Part shown: in pieces, positions 9,501-17,942 of the stretch | Numbering within the stretch: position 1 is the first letter of the stretch | Layout of the letters: the number at the start of each line of letters is the position of its first letter | DNA from: CAYVTV01 sp964526475 | GTDB taxonomy: Bacteria > Bacteroidota > Bacteroidia > Bacteroidales > GCA-2748055 | NCBI GenBank assembly: GCA_964526475.1 | Contig: CAZGKF010000017.1 | Coordinates: 1-50,936, forward strand | Direction: 5' to 3' | Length of the DNA: 50,936 nucleotides | Program-made: the position numbers and the translations under genes | Notes under the pieces: model-generated | What the model saw: only the letters and a program-made list of their open reading frames with translations | Database searches by the model: none | What the model was told of the DNA's origin: nothing

Positions 9501-9660
9501 CACCATATTTTTCATTACGGAACAGGTCGAGCCCCTTATAAAAATCTCTCCATTCATTGGAGTGAATTTCTGTTTTTTGTCCGTATATATTAATAATAAA
9601 CAAACACAAAACAAAGAACAGTACTAAAAATTTTCTCAGGATTAAAAAACTCATGATCAT
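6571..9660 (-). CDS. Large secreted tetratricopeptide-repeat protein
   Basis: A 1029-residue protein with a signal peptide (about 5-28, ending IYGQ) followed by TPR-type helix pairs over nearly the whole length (about 35-1000). Repeats show the expected spacing of Trp/Leu, Gly/Ala, Tyr and Ala/Pro, for example ALKYYDKVDRFFLSDDELS and AIEHYDKAIQLGKADVPYA. TPR arrays of this size are scaffolds. The protein is probably periplasmic or attached at the outer membrane. The downstream barrel gene, 23 bases away, is the likely partner. It resembles the long TPR proteins common in Bacteroidales, of which SprE of gliding bacteria is one example, but I cannot assign it to a named family. Confidence 0.8.
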   Translation of the reverse strand: MIMSFLILRKFLVLFFVLCLFIINIYGQKTEIHSNEWRDFYKGLDLFRNEKYGAAQRFFLKSVELNENHNCDINTQAQYYAALCAIELSNDDAEFLVLRFIGQNPESPLVNNSWFRLADYSFRKRSYQNALKYYDKVDRFFLSDDELSEYYFQVGYSYYFRRDFANARVAFYEIKDIDSKYSSPALYYYSHIAYEQGNYETSLNGFLRLTDDETFSQVAPYYIAQIYYLQKKYDEVIKFVPSIIGSVSGKRAAEMSKITGESYFYLEQYSEAISYLERYSEEVIRITIEDKYQLAYSYYKTGDYGKAAVLFEQISMTNSEISQSALYHLADCYLKNGDKSKARIAFSGAARMDFDPAIKQDALFNFAKVTYELSYSPFNEAIRALNSYINSYPASPKTDEAYSFLVMAYLNTRNYRMAMESLEKILIRDRDMDKAYQRISFFRGLELFTNLRFNDAIISLDKSLRYGEFDQIIRARTLYWLAESYFRQGDISTAEEFYHLFLSDDIATQTPEYKMLNYSLGYLSFSKRDYPEAEKWFSIYVRLEPDRNTVTFADAYNRLGDCRFIESSYWQAIEHYDKAIQLGKADVPYAMFQKGFTLGLVDRPQRKIEVLEQLLKEYPSSSYVDDALFETGRTWVTLNGPREAMINYKRIINDFPGSAYVSRSLVQLGLIHRNAGENEEALEYYLQVVEQYPGTTEASNALRTIREIYVDLNRVEEYLAYVEKVGQGITISEQDSLIYYAAENVYLSGDCDKALPGLDNYIARFSSGGFLLNAHYYRADCLLRQKMPDDAFASLQYIISQPFNMFTEPALNVASRIAFSREDYNLAAQLFQQLIERGEQKNNIQEAETGLMRCYYQLEEHGNTIKAARQVLLQDKLQEEIKREARYLIADSYIKQNDPLGAYDWYAILAKEVNSREGAEAKYRLAEIDLNRGEPGKAEKTIYEFIDMNTPHQYWMGKAFLLLSDVFIQMNDDFQALQTLQSVIDFYTSENDGIKEEARRKKKIISDKTEILNQPVIDAEILQNDSLNQ

Positions 9661-9723
9661 TTTTTTAATATACAGTGTAAAGTTATTAATTAAACAGGTA
9701 TGGCTTATGGTAATGTTTTCATT

Positions 9724-9749
9724 TTAATTAACACACTGATGTTAATTAA
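9724..9749. promoter_or_regulatory. Perfect dyad upstream of ftsE
   Basis: ttaattaaca (9724-9733) and tgttaattaa (9740-9749) form a perfect 10-base inverted repeat with a 6-base spacer, in the divergent space between the TPR gene and ftsE. No T run follows, so a transcription-factor operator is more likely than a terminator. No matching regulator is in the window. Confidence 0.4.
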
Positions 9750-9819
9750 AGGTTTTCTTTTTCACATAAAAACACTGATATTTGTAAAAACGTCTTCTTT
9801 CAATTATAAATTGCATCAT

Positions 9820-10536
9820 ATGTCTTTAGAAAATCTGGTTGAATTTCAAAATGCTTCATTGTTCATAAATGATCATCTGGTATTGTCTGATTTGAATTTC
9901 AGGGTTACTAAAGGGGAACTGGTTTATCTGATCGGGAAAGTTGGAAGCGGAAAAACAACTTTAATCAAGACAATTAATGCGGAAATCCCGCTCAAAGAAG
10001 GGAATGCTATAGTATCCGGTGTCTCCCTTGAAAAAATAAAGAAAAAGCAGGTCCCTGTACTAAGGAGAAAGCTTGGTATTGTCTTCCAGGATTTTCAACT
10101 CCTTATCGATCGGACTGTTAATGAAAATCTTGAATTTGTTCTTAAGGCAACAGGCTGGAAAAAGAAAGCAGAAATAGCGATGAGGATGGGTGAGGTGCTT
10201 GAAAAGGTGGGATTAGGATTTAAAGGTTATAAGATGCCTCATCAACTTTCAGGTGGCGAACAGCAAAGAGTAGTTATTGCACGTGCCTTATTAAATAATC
10301 CGGAGCTTATTCTGGCAGATGAACCTACAGGAAATCTCGACCCACAGACTTCAGAAGGGATAATACAACTTCTAATGGATATAAGCAACAGCGGAAGAGC
10401 TGTTATACTTGCCACCCATAATTACAACTTATTGAAAAAATATCCTTCCAGAATTATGAAATGCGCTGATGGTAAATTGATGGAAACCGACATAAATGAT
10501 CCTGAAATTGAATTTCTTTCCAGGTATTACAGTTAA
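9820..10536 (+). CDS. ftsE: Cell-division ATP-binding protein FtsE
   Basis: ABC-type ATPase which, with the membrane protein FtsX, regulates septal peptidoglycan hydrolysis and divisome assembly at the inner membrane. The start chosen is the ATG giving MSLENLVEFQNASL (238 residues). A longer upstream reading exists from 9700 but adds 40 residues the family lacks. Motifs: Walker A GKVGSGKTT, Q-loop FQDFQLL, signature LSGGEQQR, Walker B ILADEPTGNLD and the H-loop ATHN. ftsX is not adjacent; the neighbour is transcribed convergently, 19 bases away. FtsE and related LolD/MacB-type ATPases are similar, but the compact sequence and the absence of a fused permease favour FtsE. Confidence 0.85.
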   Translation: MSLENLVEFQNASLFINDHLVLSDLNFRVTKGELVYLIGKVGSGKTTLIKTINAEIPLKEGNAIVSGVSLEKIKKKQVPVLRRKLGIVFQDFQLLIDRTVNENLEFVLKATGWKKKAEIAMRMGEVLEKVGLGFKGYKMPHQLSGGEQQRVVIARALLNNPELILADEPTGNLDPQTSEGIIQLLMDISNSGRAVILATHNYNLLKKYPSRIMKCADGKLMETDINDPEIEFLSRYYS

Positions 10537-10555
10537 CTGATCTCAGAACTCCGGC

Positions 10556-11728
10556 TCAGGTAAAAATATAATCACCGGATCCGTCCTGCATGGTGAAATC
10601 TGCTCCTGTTACCTTTACCAGATTATTTGTAATTCCATAATACCTCATATATTCTTTCTTTCTGAGTACAGGTAAATTTCTTCTGCTGATAAACCGGACG
10701 ATTTCCTCATGGAAGCTTATAAAATCCTTAAAAGAAAACTTTCTTAACAGGAAGGCGAAATAATTAAATAATACTTCCTCTTTATATTCCGGATGCAGGT
10801 AGGTATATTGTGTTTTAACAGTACCATCCCTAACCGACATGATAATCCATCCTATTGTTTCCTGATTAATTGATGCCTTCCAAAAAAACAATTTATTCTC
10901 CTGTGCAAATGAACTGAAATAGTATTTACGGGCCATATCCATATAGCCTCTCCTCCTGTTAACCAACCATGGATTATTAACAAGCCATTGAACATATTCA
11001 TTATCTGGTAAAAATATATCTTTCCCGGTATGTTCGCAGATAAAATTGTTTTCTTTCATATCCCTTAATAGAGAAAATGTTGAACTTAAATGCCTTCTTT
11101 GCAAACAAGCTGCATATATTAATTGAAAAGGAAATAATAATGTATTGATGATAATATCAACAGGTAAAAATACACCCGTCTTATTTATTTTCCTCAATAG
11201 CATAATCAGACAGGTATTCCTCCTACGATAAAACCGGATTTTATGAAACAGATCCGAACGGAACCATATATGATATCCTCTTCTTTGCTTAATAAGCCCC
11301 GGAAATATTGCTTTTAATCTTTCCACCGGCTTAAAGGACATATCCGAGAACATGATATTATTGCCCCATACCCTGAGAAGTTCAGCAAAGAGTAATAAGG
11401 AAAGACACGGATCGGAACCCTGCTCTACCCACCAGCAACTTATCCAGGCAAATCTTACTTTTTCACCTTTTGGGAGCATCCCTGGCATCGCTCCTATATA
11501 ACCACCTACCTGCCCTTTATCATCTTTAGTAAATATAAGGACGATGTCATCAGGCTCAGCATTTGGGTTCTTAACCTGACTCTTCGCTCTCCATGGTGTA
11601 ATTACCACATTATAACCATTAAGGTTGAAATGTGATGATGCGAAACCTTCCAGATCTTTTATTTTAACATAAGAGAAATCCATCGTTTTAGTATTTACTA
11701 AAGTTTCGCAGATGTTTATATCATGCAT
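10556..11728 (-). CDS. GNAT-like acyltransferase-family protein, function unknown
   Basis: A 390-residue soluble protein with two parts. The N-terminal half resembles a GNAT fold (IVLIFTKDDKGQVGGYIGA, then a Trp-rich ISCWWVEQGSDPCLSLLLFAELLRV segment). The C-terminal half (about 235-390) has a second GNAT-like strand pattern, FFWKASINQETIGWIIMSV. It is the last gene of the leftward run that includes two polysaccharide deacetylases and a FemAB-like protein, separated from them by 162 bases. That context suggests a role in modifying a surface glycan or glycolipid, which is inference. I recognise no catalytic residues. Confidence 0.45.
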   Translation of the reverse strand: MHDINICETLVNTKTMDFSYVKIKDLEGFASSHFNLNGYNVVITPWRAKSQVKNPNAEPDDIVLIFTKDDKGQVGGYIGAMPGMLPKGEKVRFAWISCWWVEQGSDPCLSLLLFAELLRVWGNNIMFSDMSFKPVERLKAIFPGLIKQRRGYHIWFRSDLFHKIRFYRRRNTCLIMLLRKINKTGVFLPVDIIINTLLFPFQLIYAACLQRRHLSSTFSLLRDMKENNFICEHTGKDIFLPDNEYVQWLVNNPWLVNRRRGYMDMARKYYFSSFAQENKLFFWKASINQETIGWIIMSVRDGTVKTQYTYLHPEYKEEVLFNYFAFLLRKFSFKDFISFHEEIVRFISRRNLPVLRKKEYMRYYGITNNLVKVTGADFTMQDGSGDYIFT

Positions 11729-11890
11729 ATTAAAAGGGTTATACGCAATAAGAAATTATTTAAATCTTGATATTCAGTTATTTAAGATTTTCATTTTCAA
11801 AATAATATTTCATTCGTCGTATCAGAGATATTATAAAAAAGAATAAAATTGTTTTCCTCCTGTTTGATCTGAATTAATATCAACGAAAAT

Positions 11891-12919
11891 TTAGTTCCTG
11901 GCAATAACATTCCTGCCGAAAATCTCCCTGAAAACTGTATATAAAAATTCTGTTTTAACAATACTGGAAACTGTGCTCCCATATATCTCCATAGGCAATC
12001 TCTGATAATGATTCCCGTATTTCTCCCTCTTAAAACCAGCAGTACCGAAACTTAAGTCTGCGATTTTTCTATCCTTATCATGAATAGCTTTTATCACTTT
12101 TAAAGGAATACCATGATCACCAAAAGGAAAGGCAAAAGTTCTTATATGGGGGGAAAACTTATTATTGATATCCGCAACACTTAACCTTATCTGTCTTATC
12201 ATTTCCTCAGTATCCAGATTATTAAATTCCTGATGAGCGTAACCGTGAGCCCCGATCAGAAAGCCTTTTTCTGAAAGGTCTTTAAGTTGTACATTATTCA
12301 TGTAGGGTTTATGTTTTAGAAGGTATGATTTAAAATCAACTTCCATAATCCCTGCAGCCTGATCAAGGAATGATTTCTCAGAATAACTGATCTGCAAAAA
12401 TCGTTTGATTATTTTATTTCTGTCAGGATGATGAATTTTAAAAATCTTACCTGTTTCATTTATGCAGTTTTCAGAAATCCTGCTGCTCATCCTTTCAATA
12501 AGGATACTTGCTTTATACCTGTAAAACAAATCTTTATTATCAATAAAATCATTATTAACAAAAAAGATAGCAGGAATACCTTTTTTCCGAAGAACAGGAG
12601 CTGCAATCTCAGCTACTTCCCTTAAACCATCGTCGAATGTAAGTAGAAATCCCGGCTTACCTGAAAAGGATTTACCTGTTACCGGCCATGAAATCTCAAG
12701 TGGATCAATTAGGCGGAAATGCTTTAAAAAGTAATCCATATCCCGGATAAACCTTATGGTATTTACCGGATTGTAAAGATGCTTAATATGTGGCGGAGGA
12801 AAATCACTGATTAGATGATATAAAGGGAAAATAACATTCTGTTTTGTTATACTGATCAATAATCTGAGAGGCAGAAAGCTTGCAAAAGGGCAAATAATAT
12901 TTTTAAGATATTTGTTCAT
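11891..12919 (-). CDS. Polysaccharide deacetylase (NodB-homology family, carbohydrate esterase 4)
   Basis: Likely metal-dependent N- or O-deacetylase of a surface or cell-wall glycan. The 342 residues carry motif 1 TFDDG (94-98) and motif 2 in the form AHGYAHQ with H225 and H229, so the Asp-His-His metal site is complete. FAFPFGDHG near 262-270 is motif 3-like. No clear secretion signal is seen, although a weak hydrophobic stretch occurs near 10-22. It overlaps the upstream FemAB-like gene by four bases (ATGA), so the two are translationally coupled. The substrate is unknown; it could act on an undecaprenyl-linked sugar rather than a mature polymer. Confidence 0.85.
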   Translation of the reverse strand: MNKYLKNIICPFASFLPLRLLISITKQNVIFPLYHLISDFPPPHIKHLYNPVNTIRFIRDMDYFLKHFRLIDPLEISWPVTGKSFSGKPGFLLTFDDGLREVAEIAAPVLRKKGIPAIFFVNNDFIDNKDLFYRYKASILIERMSSRISENCINETGKIFKIHHPDRNKIIKRFLQISYSEKSFLDQAAGIMEVDFKSYLLKHKPYMNNVQLKDLSEKGFLIGAHGYAHQEFNNLDTEEMIRQIRLSVADINNKFSPHIRTFAFPFGDHGIPLKVIKAIHDKDRKIADLSFGTAGFKREKYGNHYQRLPMEIYGSTVSSIVKTEFLYTVFREIFGRNVIARN

Positions 12920-13815
12920 CTTTTGAAAATCTTATATATTGTGGGCAATCGATTAATCCTGATGGATGGATAATTAACTTTTCCCGCTCCGAATCCTTCA
13001 AAAAATCGTGCTATTCCAGGTATATTTGAGCCTTCAAAATCGAGAATATAATCCTTACCGGAAAACTTCTGAATAATAAAGTCCAATATAGCAAACATAG
13101 CACTGTTTCTTAAACCTTCGTCAGTGGAAACAGGTATCAGGTAATATATTCTTTTTCCAAATATCACAAACAGTGCTGCGGCACAAAGTTTCCTGTCGGA
13201 CTCAGCACCTATAATTTCTCCTTTCCCCATCTTCATAAGTTTATCAACAAAACAATGCATCCATTCATAATACTCATTATTCCGTTTTCTGAATGCATAT
13301 TTCTTTTTCATTCTTATCAGCTCTGACAGATGAATGTTTTCCTTAATTTCTGTATCAGGTAGTGTTTTTTGTAAATTTCGGCGGGTATTATTGGAATATC
13401 GTCTCTTTATGTTGTCGTAGTTACGATTCAGGTTAAGAACATAATTAACTTTTTCTGTTAAGCTATAATCAATGCTTTTAATACGATTGCTGTAATTCAG
13501 ATTGATTTCAATTAATCTGAAAAATGCGGGTATCTCATTTAGGAACGATTTTAATAATTCCTCATCAGGTGGTAGTTTGGAAAAAATACCGAGCTGTTGT
13601 GCAAATACAGGCTGAAAGATATAAGAAACTCCATATTTCTTCCTATTAGGTAAAGGCATTACAGCTTCATAGTCATCCTTTACCAGCCCGCTCCAACCGG
13701 GGCAAACCAAATCCAGATACCAGGAGTACCCATATATAAGATCTGCCACAGAATTTTCTATACAGGCATCCCATTTTTTCCTGTCAATTTCAAATCCTTT
13801 AAAGTAACGGATCAT
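12916..13815 (-). CDS. FemAB/CelD-like GNAT acyltransferase
   Basis: A 299-residue member of the double-GNAT acyltransferase group (Acetyltransf_6/FemAB-like). Seen: an N-terminal module ending in PVFAQQLGIFS, the conserved basic segment NIKRRYSNNTRRNLQK (about 133-148) and a C-terminal GNAT core including YYLIPVSTDEGLRNSAMFAILDFII and LDFEGSNIPGIARFFEGFGA. The last motif is very typical of Bacteroidetes FemAB-like proteins in polysaccharide loci. It overlaps the upstream deacetylase by 17 bases and the downstream one by 4, so the trio is tightly coupled. It probably transfers an acyl or aminoacyl group to a glycan amine; the donor is unknown. Confidence 0.7.
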   Translation of the reverse strand: MIRYFKGFEIDRKKWDACIENSVADLIYGYSWYLDLVCPGWSGLVKDDYEAVMPLPNRKKYGVSYIFQPVFAQQLGIFSKLPPDEELLKSFLNEIPAFFRLIEINLNYSNRIKSIDYSLTEKVNYVLNLNRNYDNIKRRYSNNTRRNLQKTLPDTEIKENIHLSELIRMKKKYAFRKRNNEYYEWMHCFVDKLMKMGKGEIIGAESDRKLCAAALFVIFGKRIYYLIPVSTDEGLRNSAMFAILDFIIQKFSGKDYILDFEGSNIPGIARFFEGFGAGKVNYPSIRINRLPTIYKIFKR

Positions 13816-15121
13816 TCAGAAGTTTTTTTATGTGTTTATTCATTTTAATATACAGGCTTTTCCAGCCTTTCCATTCACCATTGTCACCAAGTGATTCGTT
13901 ATGCCATACAGAAATAAAAATCCCCCCCGACATTCTCAACTGGTTAATGATTTCGCATATTTCCTCAAAAGCATTGAAGGTATTGAGTTGCATATAATCT
14001 TTTAGTGCCCTGTCCATTACTGCAAAAGGATATATAAGGAGATCCCCGGTTTTATTTTTCTCCAGGTCGAAAAACCTGAATGGATGAGCTATTCCTGCTC
14101 TGAAGCCCGCTAAATCATGATAACCCATTGAATAATCCTCCCTGATGCCGGCTTTAATTAATTTTCTGTATGTACCCGGCATATTTAGTCTTAGAAAATG
14201 CTGACGGCTCCTGGTTATGGATATACCACATAAGGATTCAAGAAATTTTTTCTCTTCCGGCAGCCTTTTTTCATCCCGATTGGTATTGTAGGAAGGGTGC
14301 ATCCCTATATTATGTTTTTCTGATAACTTTTTTATCAGCTTTTGCCAGTCTGAATTATTAGGATTAATTGCCATATCAAAACAGGTAGCTGAAGATGAAA
14401 GGACAAAAACAATAACCTGTCCGGCCATATCTCCGTGCAGCATTTCCCATTCATCATATGTATCAAAGGGATCGGTTAATTTGCCCCTTAAAACTTTATA
14501 TCTGCAGGAAGCATTATTCAGATCAAGATGAAAAACATCCCTTATCATTCCCAGATTCCTGCGAAGAACCGGTTTATTCAGAAACTTCCATGGATTATCT
14601 ATATCAATAGTAGGCAGATAATTGAAAGACAATGGTTTTAATATTAATCCGGGGAAAAATGCTTTAAGTTTTTCTCCCAGTTTTTTAACCCAAAGATTTA
14701 CGAGTGGAAGTTTATGAATATTCAACTTGTAAGCGACGGAAGATGTTGCCGAAAATCTACCGTGTCTGTCAGGAACAAAAGGAAGATATTCTTCATACCT
14801 CGACACAAGAAAAAAAGACGCTGCAAAGAGATCAAAAGGGATGTGTCCGTCTGGTGTTTCAAAAAAAACCGGACACCCATCCCAGTCTTTAACAGGTTCA
14901 ATATCCTGCACCTTAATATCTTCCTCGAAGAGAAGGCCATGGGGATTGATCTTCAAGGCATTATTTATCTGAAGGCCTGAATAATTTATTACAGGCTCAC
15001 CATTAGTAAAATTTTCATTTGCATCCACCGTTAACCTGTAATCAATCCCAAGTATCTCTTGTATTAAAAGATCAAGTGTATAGGTCAGTCGCCGGGTAAT
15101 AATGTCAGAATAAACTATCAA
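13799..15121 (-). CDS. DUF7033-type polysaccharide deacetylase family protein
   Basis: A 440-residue protein of a Bacteroidetes-typical type: an N-terminal DUF7033-like domain (about 1-150, with FDLFAASFFLVSRYEEY) and a C-terminal deacetylase-like barrel (about 165-440). The putative metal ligands are an Asp pair in PTIDIDNPW (about 173-175), a His in GMHPSYNTN (about 273) and the C-terminal VWHNESLG (about 405). It has no signal peptide. It starts 11 bases after mutS2 and overlaps the next gene by 17, so it links the mutator-type gene to the glycan genes. The spacing of its metal ligands differs from classic NodB proteins, so activity is likely but unproven. Confidence 0.7.
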   Translation of the reverse strand: MIVYSDIITRRLTYTLDLLIQEILGIDYRLTVDANENFTNGEPVINYSGLQINNALKINPHGLLFEEDIKVQDIEPVKDWDGCPVFFETPDGHIPFDLFAASFFLVSRYEEYLPFVPDRHGRFSATSSVAYKLNIHKLPLVNLWVKKLGEKLKAFFPGLILKPLSFNYLPTIDIDNPWKFLNKPVLRRNLGMIRDVFHLDLNNASCRYKVLRGKLTDPFDTYDEWEMLHGDMAGQVIVFVLSSSATCFDMAINPNNSDWQKLIKKLSEKHNIGMHPSYNTNRDEKRLPEEKKFLESLCGISITRSRQHFLRLNMPGTYRKLIKAGIREDYSMGYHDLAGFRAGIAHPFRFFDLEKNKTGDLLIYPFAVMDRALKDYMQLNTFNAFEEICEIINQLRMSGGIFISVWHNESLGDNGEWKGWKSLYIKMNKHIKKLLNDPLL

Positions 15122-15132
15122 TGTATTTTTTT

Positions 15133-17619
15133 TTATATCTCAAGCCTGATAACAGTAATACCAGCCCCTCCTCTTTCTATTTGCTCATCACCAAACCAGT
15201 CGATAACATCCATGGTATTAAGATACTGTCTGATCATATCCCTTAATATCCCGTTCCCCTTGCCATGAAGTATTCTTAATTCCCTGGCCTGCACCATCAC
15301 AGCCTCATCAATAAATTCGGTAACCATTGCTATTGCTTCTTCTCCACGCTTGCCTCTTATGTCAATTTCAGGGCGAAAATATAGTTTCTTTTCCCTTACA
15401 TTATAGCCCTGCCGGGTGTCATATGATGAAAACCGCCTTGTAAGTTCCAGGTATTTATTTGTATCAATTATCTCAACCTGGTCGATATTGACTAAAGCTT
15501 TCATTGTTCCGAATGCCACCGTTGCTTTTTTCCCCTGCAAATTGAGCACCTCACCGGCATTATCAGTTTCTTTCATTATAACATAACTACCTTTGGTAAT
15601 TTTATTCCCGATTATCTCTTCTTTTACAGGAGGCTTCCTGCTTATGTGTTTTTTAATTTGAGGTGTTTCCTCCTGTAGTTTTAATTTCGCCATTTTTTCC
15701 TGAAGCTCATCTTTTTCATCTTCATCTATCCTTTCAATTTCTTCTCTAAATGCTTCCAGTTTTTGCCTTGCCTCTTTGGTTTTAACCTTCTCAGCTTCGA
15801 CTTCTCTTATCTCCCTTATTGTGTTTTCAATTTGCCTGTTCGCTCCGGAAAGTATTTCACCTGCCTTTTGCTTTGCATCCCGAAGTATTTGTTTTCTTAA
15901 TTTATCAGCATCTTTTAGCTCAGTATCATATTTATCCACCAGTTCTGCAAGGCGTTTCTCAGAGATCCTGATAAGCTGGCGTTTGTTCTCCCAGTATTTT
16001 TTGTCCCTCAGAATATCTTTCAGATGTCTGTCAAAATCGACATGGTCCTGGCCCACTGAATCCCCTGCCCTGGTGAGAACATCTTCCGGTAATCCAATTT
16101 TCCTGGCAATTTCAAATGCAAATGAACTTCCCGGACTTCCTATATCAAGTTTAAACAAAGCTTGCAATTTATGATTATCGAACATCATTGCACCATTAAT
16201 AATGCCCTCTGAAGAAGCAGCATAATGTTTCAGGTTTGTATAATGGGTGGTAATTACTCCATAGCATTCATATTGGTTAAGCCTTTCCAGGACTGATTCG
16301 GCAATAGCCCCGCCAAGCATTGGCTCAGTACCTGTTCCGAATTCATCAATAAGAATTAAAGTTTTGTTGTCGGCATATCTTAAAAAATATTTCATGTTTA
16401 CAAGATGAGAACTATAGGTACTCAGATCATTTTCAATAGATTGCTCATCTCCTATATCAATAAATATTTTTTCATAAATACCGAATACGGAACCTTCAGC
16501 CACAGGTAACAGGAATCCACACTGGAACATGTATTGCAACAAACCCACTGTCTGCAGACAGACCGATTTCCCTCCTGCATTCGGTCCTGATATAAGAAGT
16601 ATCCTTCCTTTTTCATTTATTTGAATATCTAATGGAACTATTTCCGATTCCTTGCCCGCCGCACGTAATGACAAAAATAAGAGAGGATGAACCGCCTGAA
16701 TCCATTTAACAAATGGTTTGTTGCAAATTTCGGGCTTAATTGCCTTAATTTCCAGTGCAAACTTTGCTCTTGCTCTGACAGAATCAAGTAAAGCGAAAAA
16801 CTCATGAGCAATAAACAGTTCAGGGATATATGGTCTGATAAAACTTGTAAATGCTGATAAAATCCTGATAATCTCCCGTCTTTCCTCATTCTCCATTTCC
16901 CGCAATTCATTCCCGGCCTCCACTATTTCTGCAGGTTCAATATATACTGTTTTTCCTGTTGAGGATTCATCATGTATATATCCCTTTATCTTTCTTTTAT
17001 AAACAGCAGAAACAGGGATAACAGGACGACCATTTCTCACGGCCAGACCTGCTTCTTCCTCAATCCAACCCTGCGATTGTACATATTTCAAAATACTGTT
17101 GAGTTTTTTTGAAATATTAGATTCCATAGAAGAAATTGCATGCCTGATCCTGCTCAGCCCGGAGGTAGCAGAGTCTTTTATCCTACCGTTCTTATTTAGA
17201 ATAAGTTCGATGCGGTCATTTATAACCGGAAAATATTTCAGATCTTTTGCAAGCGTTTTTAATGCAGGATAGTGATTTTCAGTGTCCTTCTTAAAAAAAG
17301 AAATAATACTCTTCACTGATTCAAGGGATTTCCGCAAACCTGCCACATCCTGTTCTTCCATCCATGCGCCTTCAATCCTCGATTTTTCAAGCAAAACTGA
17401 GAGGTCAATGAAGTGCCCGACCGGAAATTCTTTCCCCGATAATTCCAGCAAACGAAATTCTTCAACCATGGAAATCCTGAGTTCCACAAGATCGAAATCA
17501 TCAACAAAACTCAGATCATCAACCGCTTTCTTTCCGGGTTCATACTGGCAATAAGTCTTAACAATATTCCTGATCTTGTTAAAACCAGTCTTCTCTTCAA
17601 AATTGGCAGGATAAATCAA
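15133..17619 (-). CDS. mutS2: Endonuclease MutS2 (MutS family ATPase with Smr domain)
   Basis: An 828-residue MutS2. In other bacteria it suppresses homologous recombination and also resolves collided ribosomes. Domains: core/lever region (about 1-310) with EPAEIVEAGNELREME, ATPase with Walker A SGPNAGGKS (about 339-347) and Walker B LILIDEFGTGTEP (about 418-430), long charged coiled coil (about 510-640), a KOW-like linker (about 650-700), and a C-terminal Smr nuclease domain from about 750 with DIRGKRGEEA and LHGKGNG. All key motifs are present and the length is normal. It has its own promoter and heads a leftward run continuing into glycan-modification genes. Confidence 0.95.
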   Translation of the reverse strand: MIYPANFEEKTGFNKIRNIVKTYCQYEPGKKAVDDLSFVDDFDLVELRISMVEEFRLLELSGKEFPVGHFIDLSVLLEKSRIEGAWMEEQDVAGLRKSLESVKSIISFFKKDTENHYPALKTLAKDLKYFPVINDRIELILNKNGRIKDSATSGLSRIRHAISSMESNISKKLNSILKYVQSQGWIEEEAGLAVRNGRPVIPVSAVYKRKIKGYIHDESSTGKTVYIEPAEIVEAGNELREMENEERREIIRILSAFTSFIRPYIPELFIAHEFFALLDSVRARAKFALEIKAIKPEICNKPFVKWIQAVHPLLFLSLRAAGKESEIVPLDIQINEKGRILLISGPNAGGKSVCLQTVGLLQYMFQCGFLLPVAEGSVFGIYEKIFIDIGDEQSIENDLSTYSSHLVNMKYFLRYADNKTLILIDEFGTGTEPMLGGAIAESVLERLNQYECYGVITTHYTNLKHYAASSEGIINGAMMFDNHKLQALFKLDIGSPGSSFAFEIARKIGLPEDVLTRAGDSVGQDHVDFDRHLKDILRDKKYWENKRQLIRISEKRLAELVDKYDTELKDADKLRKQILRDAKQKAGEILSGANRQIENTIREIREVEAEKVKTKEARQKLEAFREEIERIDEDEKDELQEKMAKLKLQEETPQIKKHISRKPPVKEEIIGNKITKGSYVIMKETDNAGEVLNLQGKKATVAFGTMKALVNIDQVEIIDTNKYLELTRRFSSYDTRQGYNVREKKLYFRPEIDIRGKRGEEAIAMVTEFIDEAVMVQARELRILHGKGNGILRDMIRQYLNTMDVIDWFGDEQIERGGAGITVIRLEI

Positions 17620-17660
17620 GTAGATTTTTTATACAAAAGTATGAAATAGAGTGAATGTAA

Positions 17661-17703
17661 CAAAGTTAGGAATTTCAAAGAAAACTTAACAAATATTGTT
17701 AAG
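17661..17703 (-). promoter_or_regulatory. mutS2 promoter with overlapping palindrome
   Basis: Read leftward, TTTG (17690-17693) and TAACTTTG (17661-17668) are 21 bases apart, a strong Bacteroidetes-type promoter predicting a start about 35 bases before the mutS2 ATG. A perfect palindrome, cttaaca (17685-17691) and tgttaag (17697-17703), covers the -33 element and may be an operator. The remainder of the 323-base divergent gap up to tex shows no gene I can support. Confidence 0.7.
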
Positions 17704-17942
17704 CGGATAAACCGCCTTAGCGAAGCCTTTAAGCATCTCGCCGGCACATTGCTTAAAGACAATTGCCCGCTGTAATGTAACCTGAATAACAGCTTGCTCG
17801 ATTCAATGCCAATCTTCACCTGCTCTGGAAAACTTAATGGTGCAGTGGCCAGGGAAATTACGAACAAAGGGTATTGCTCTAACAAATTTTTTAAAATCAA
17901 ACAAAATTTCAATCTTTGAGTTCAATTTTAAATGTAATCAGA

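Noticed and set aside
15776..16174. 132-codon + strand ORF opposite mutS2
   Set aside because: It is Ser-rich and antisense to the well-conserved coiled coil and ATPase part of MutS2, so it is a shadow reading frame.
17616..17912. 98-codon - strand ORF upstream of mutS2
   Set aside because: It spans the mutS2 promoter and overlaps its start codon. The composition looks non-coding.
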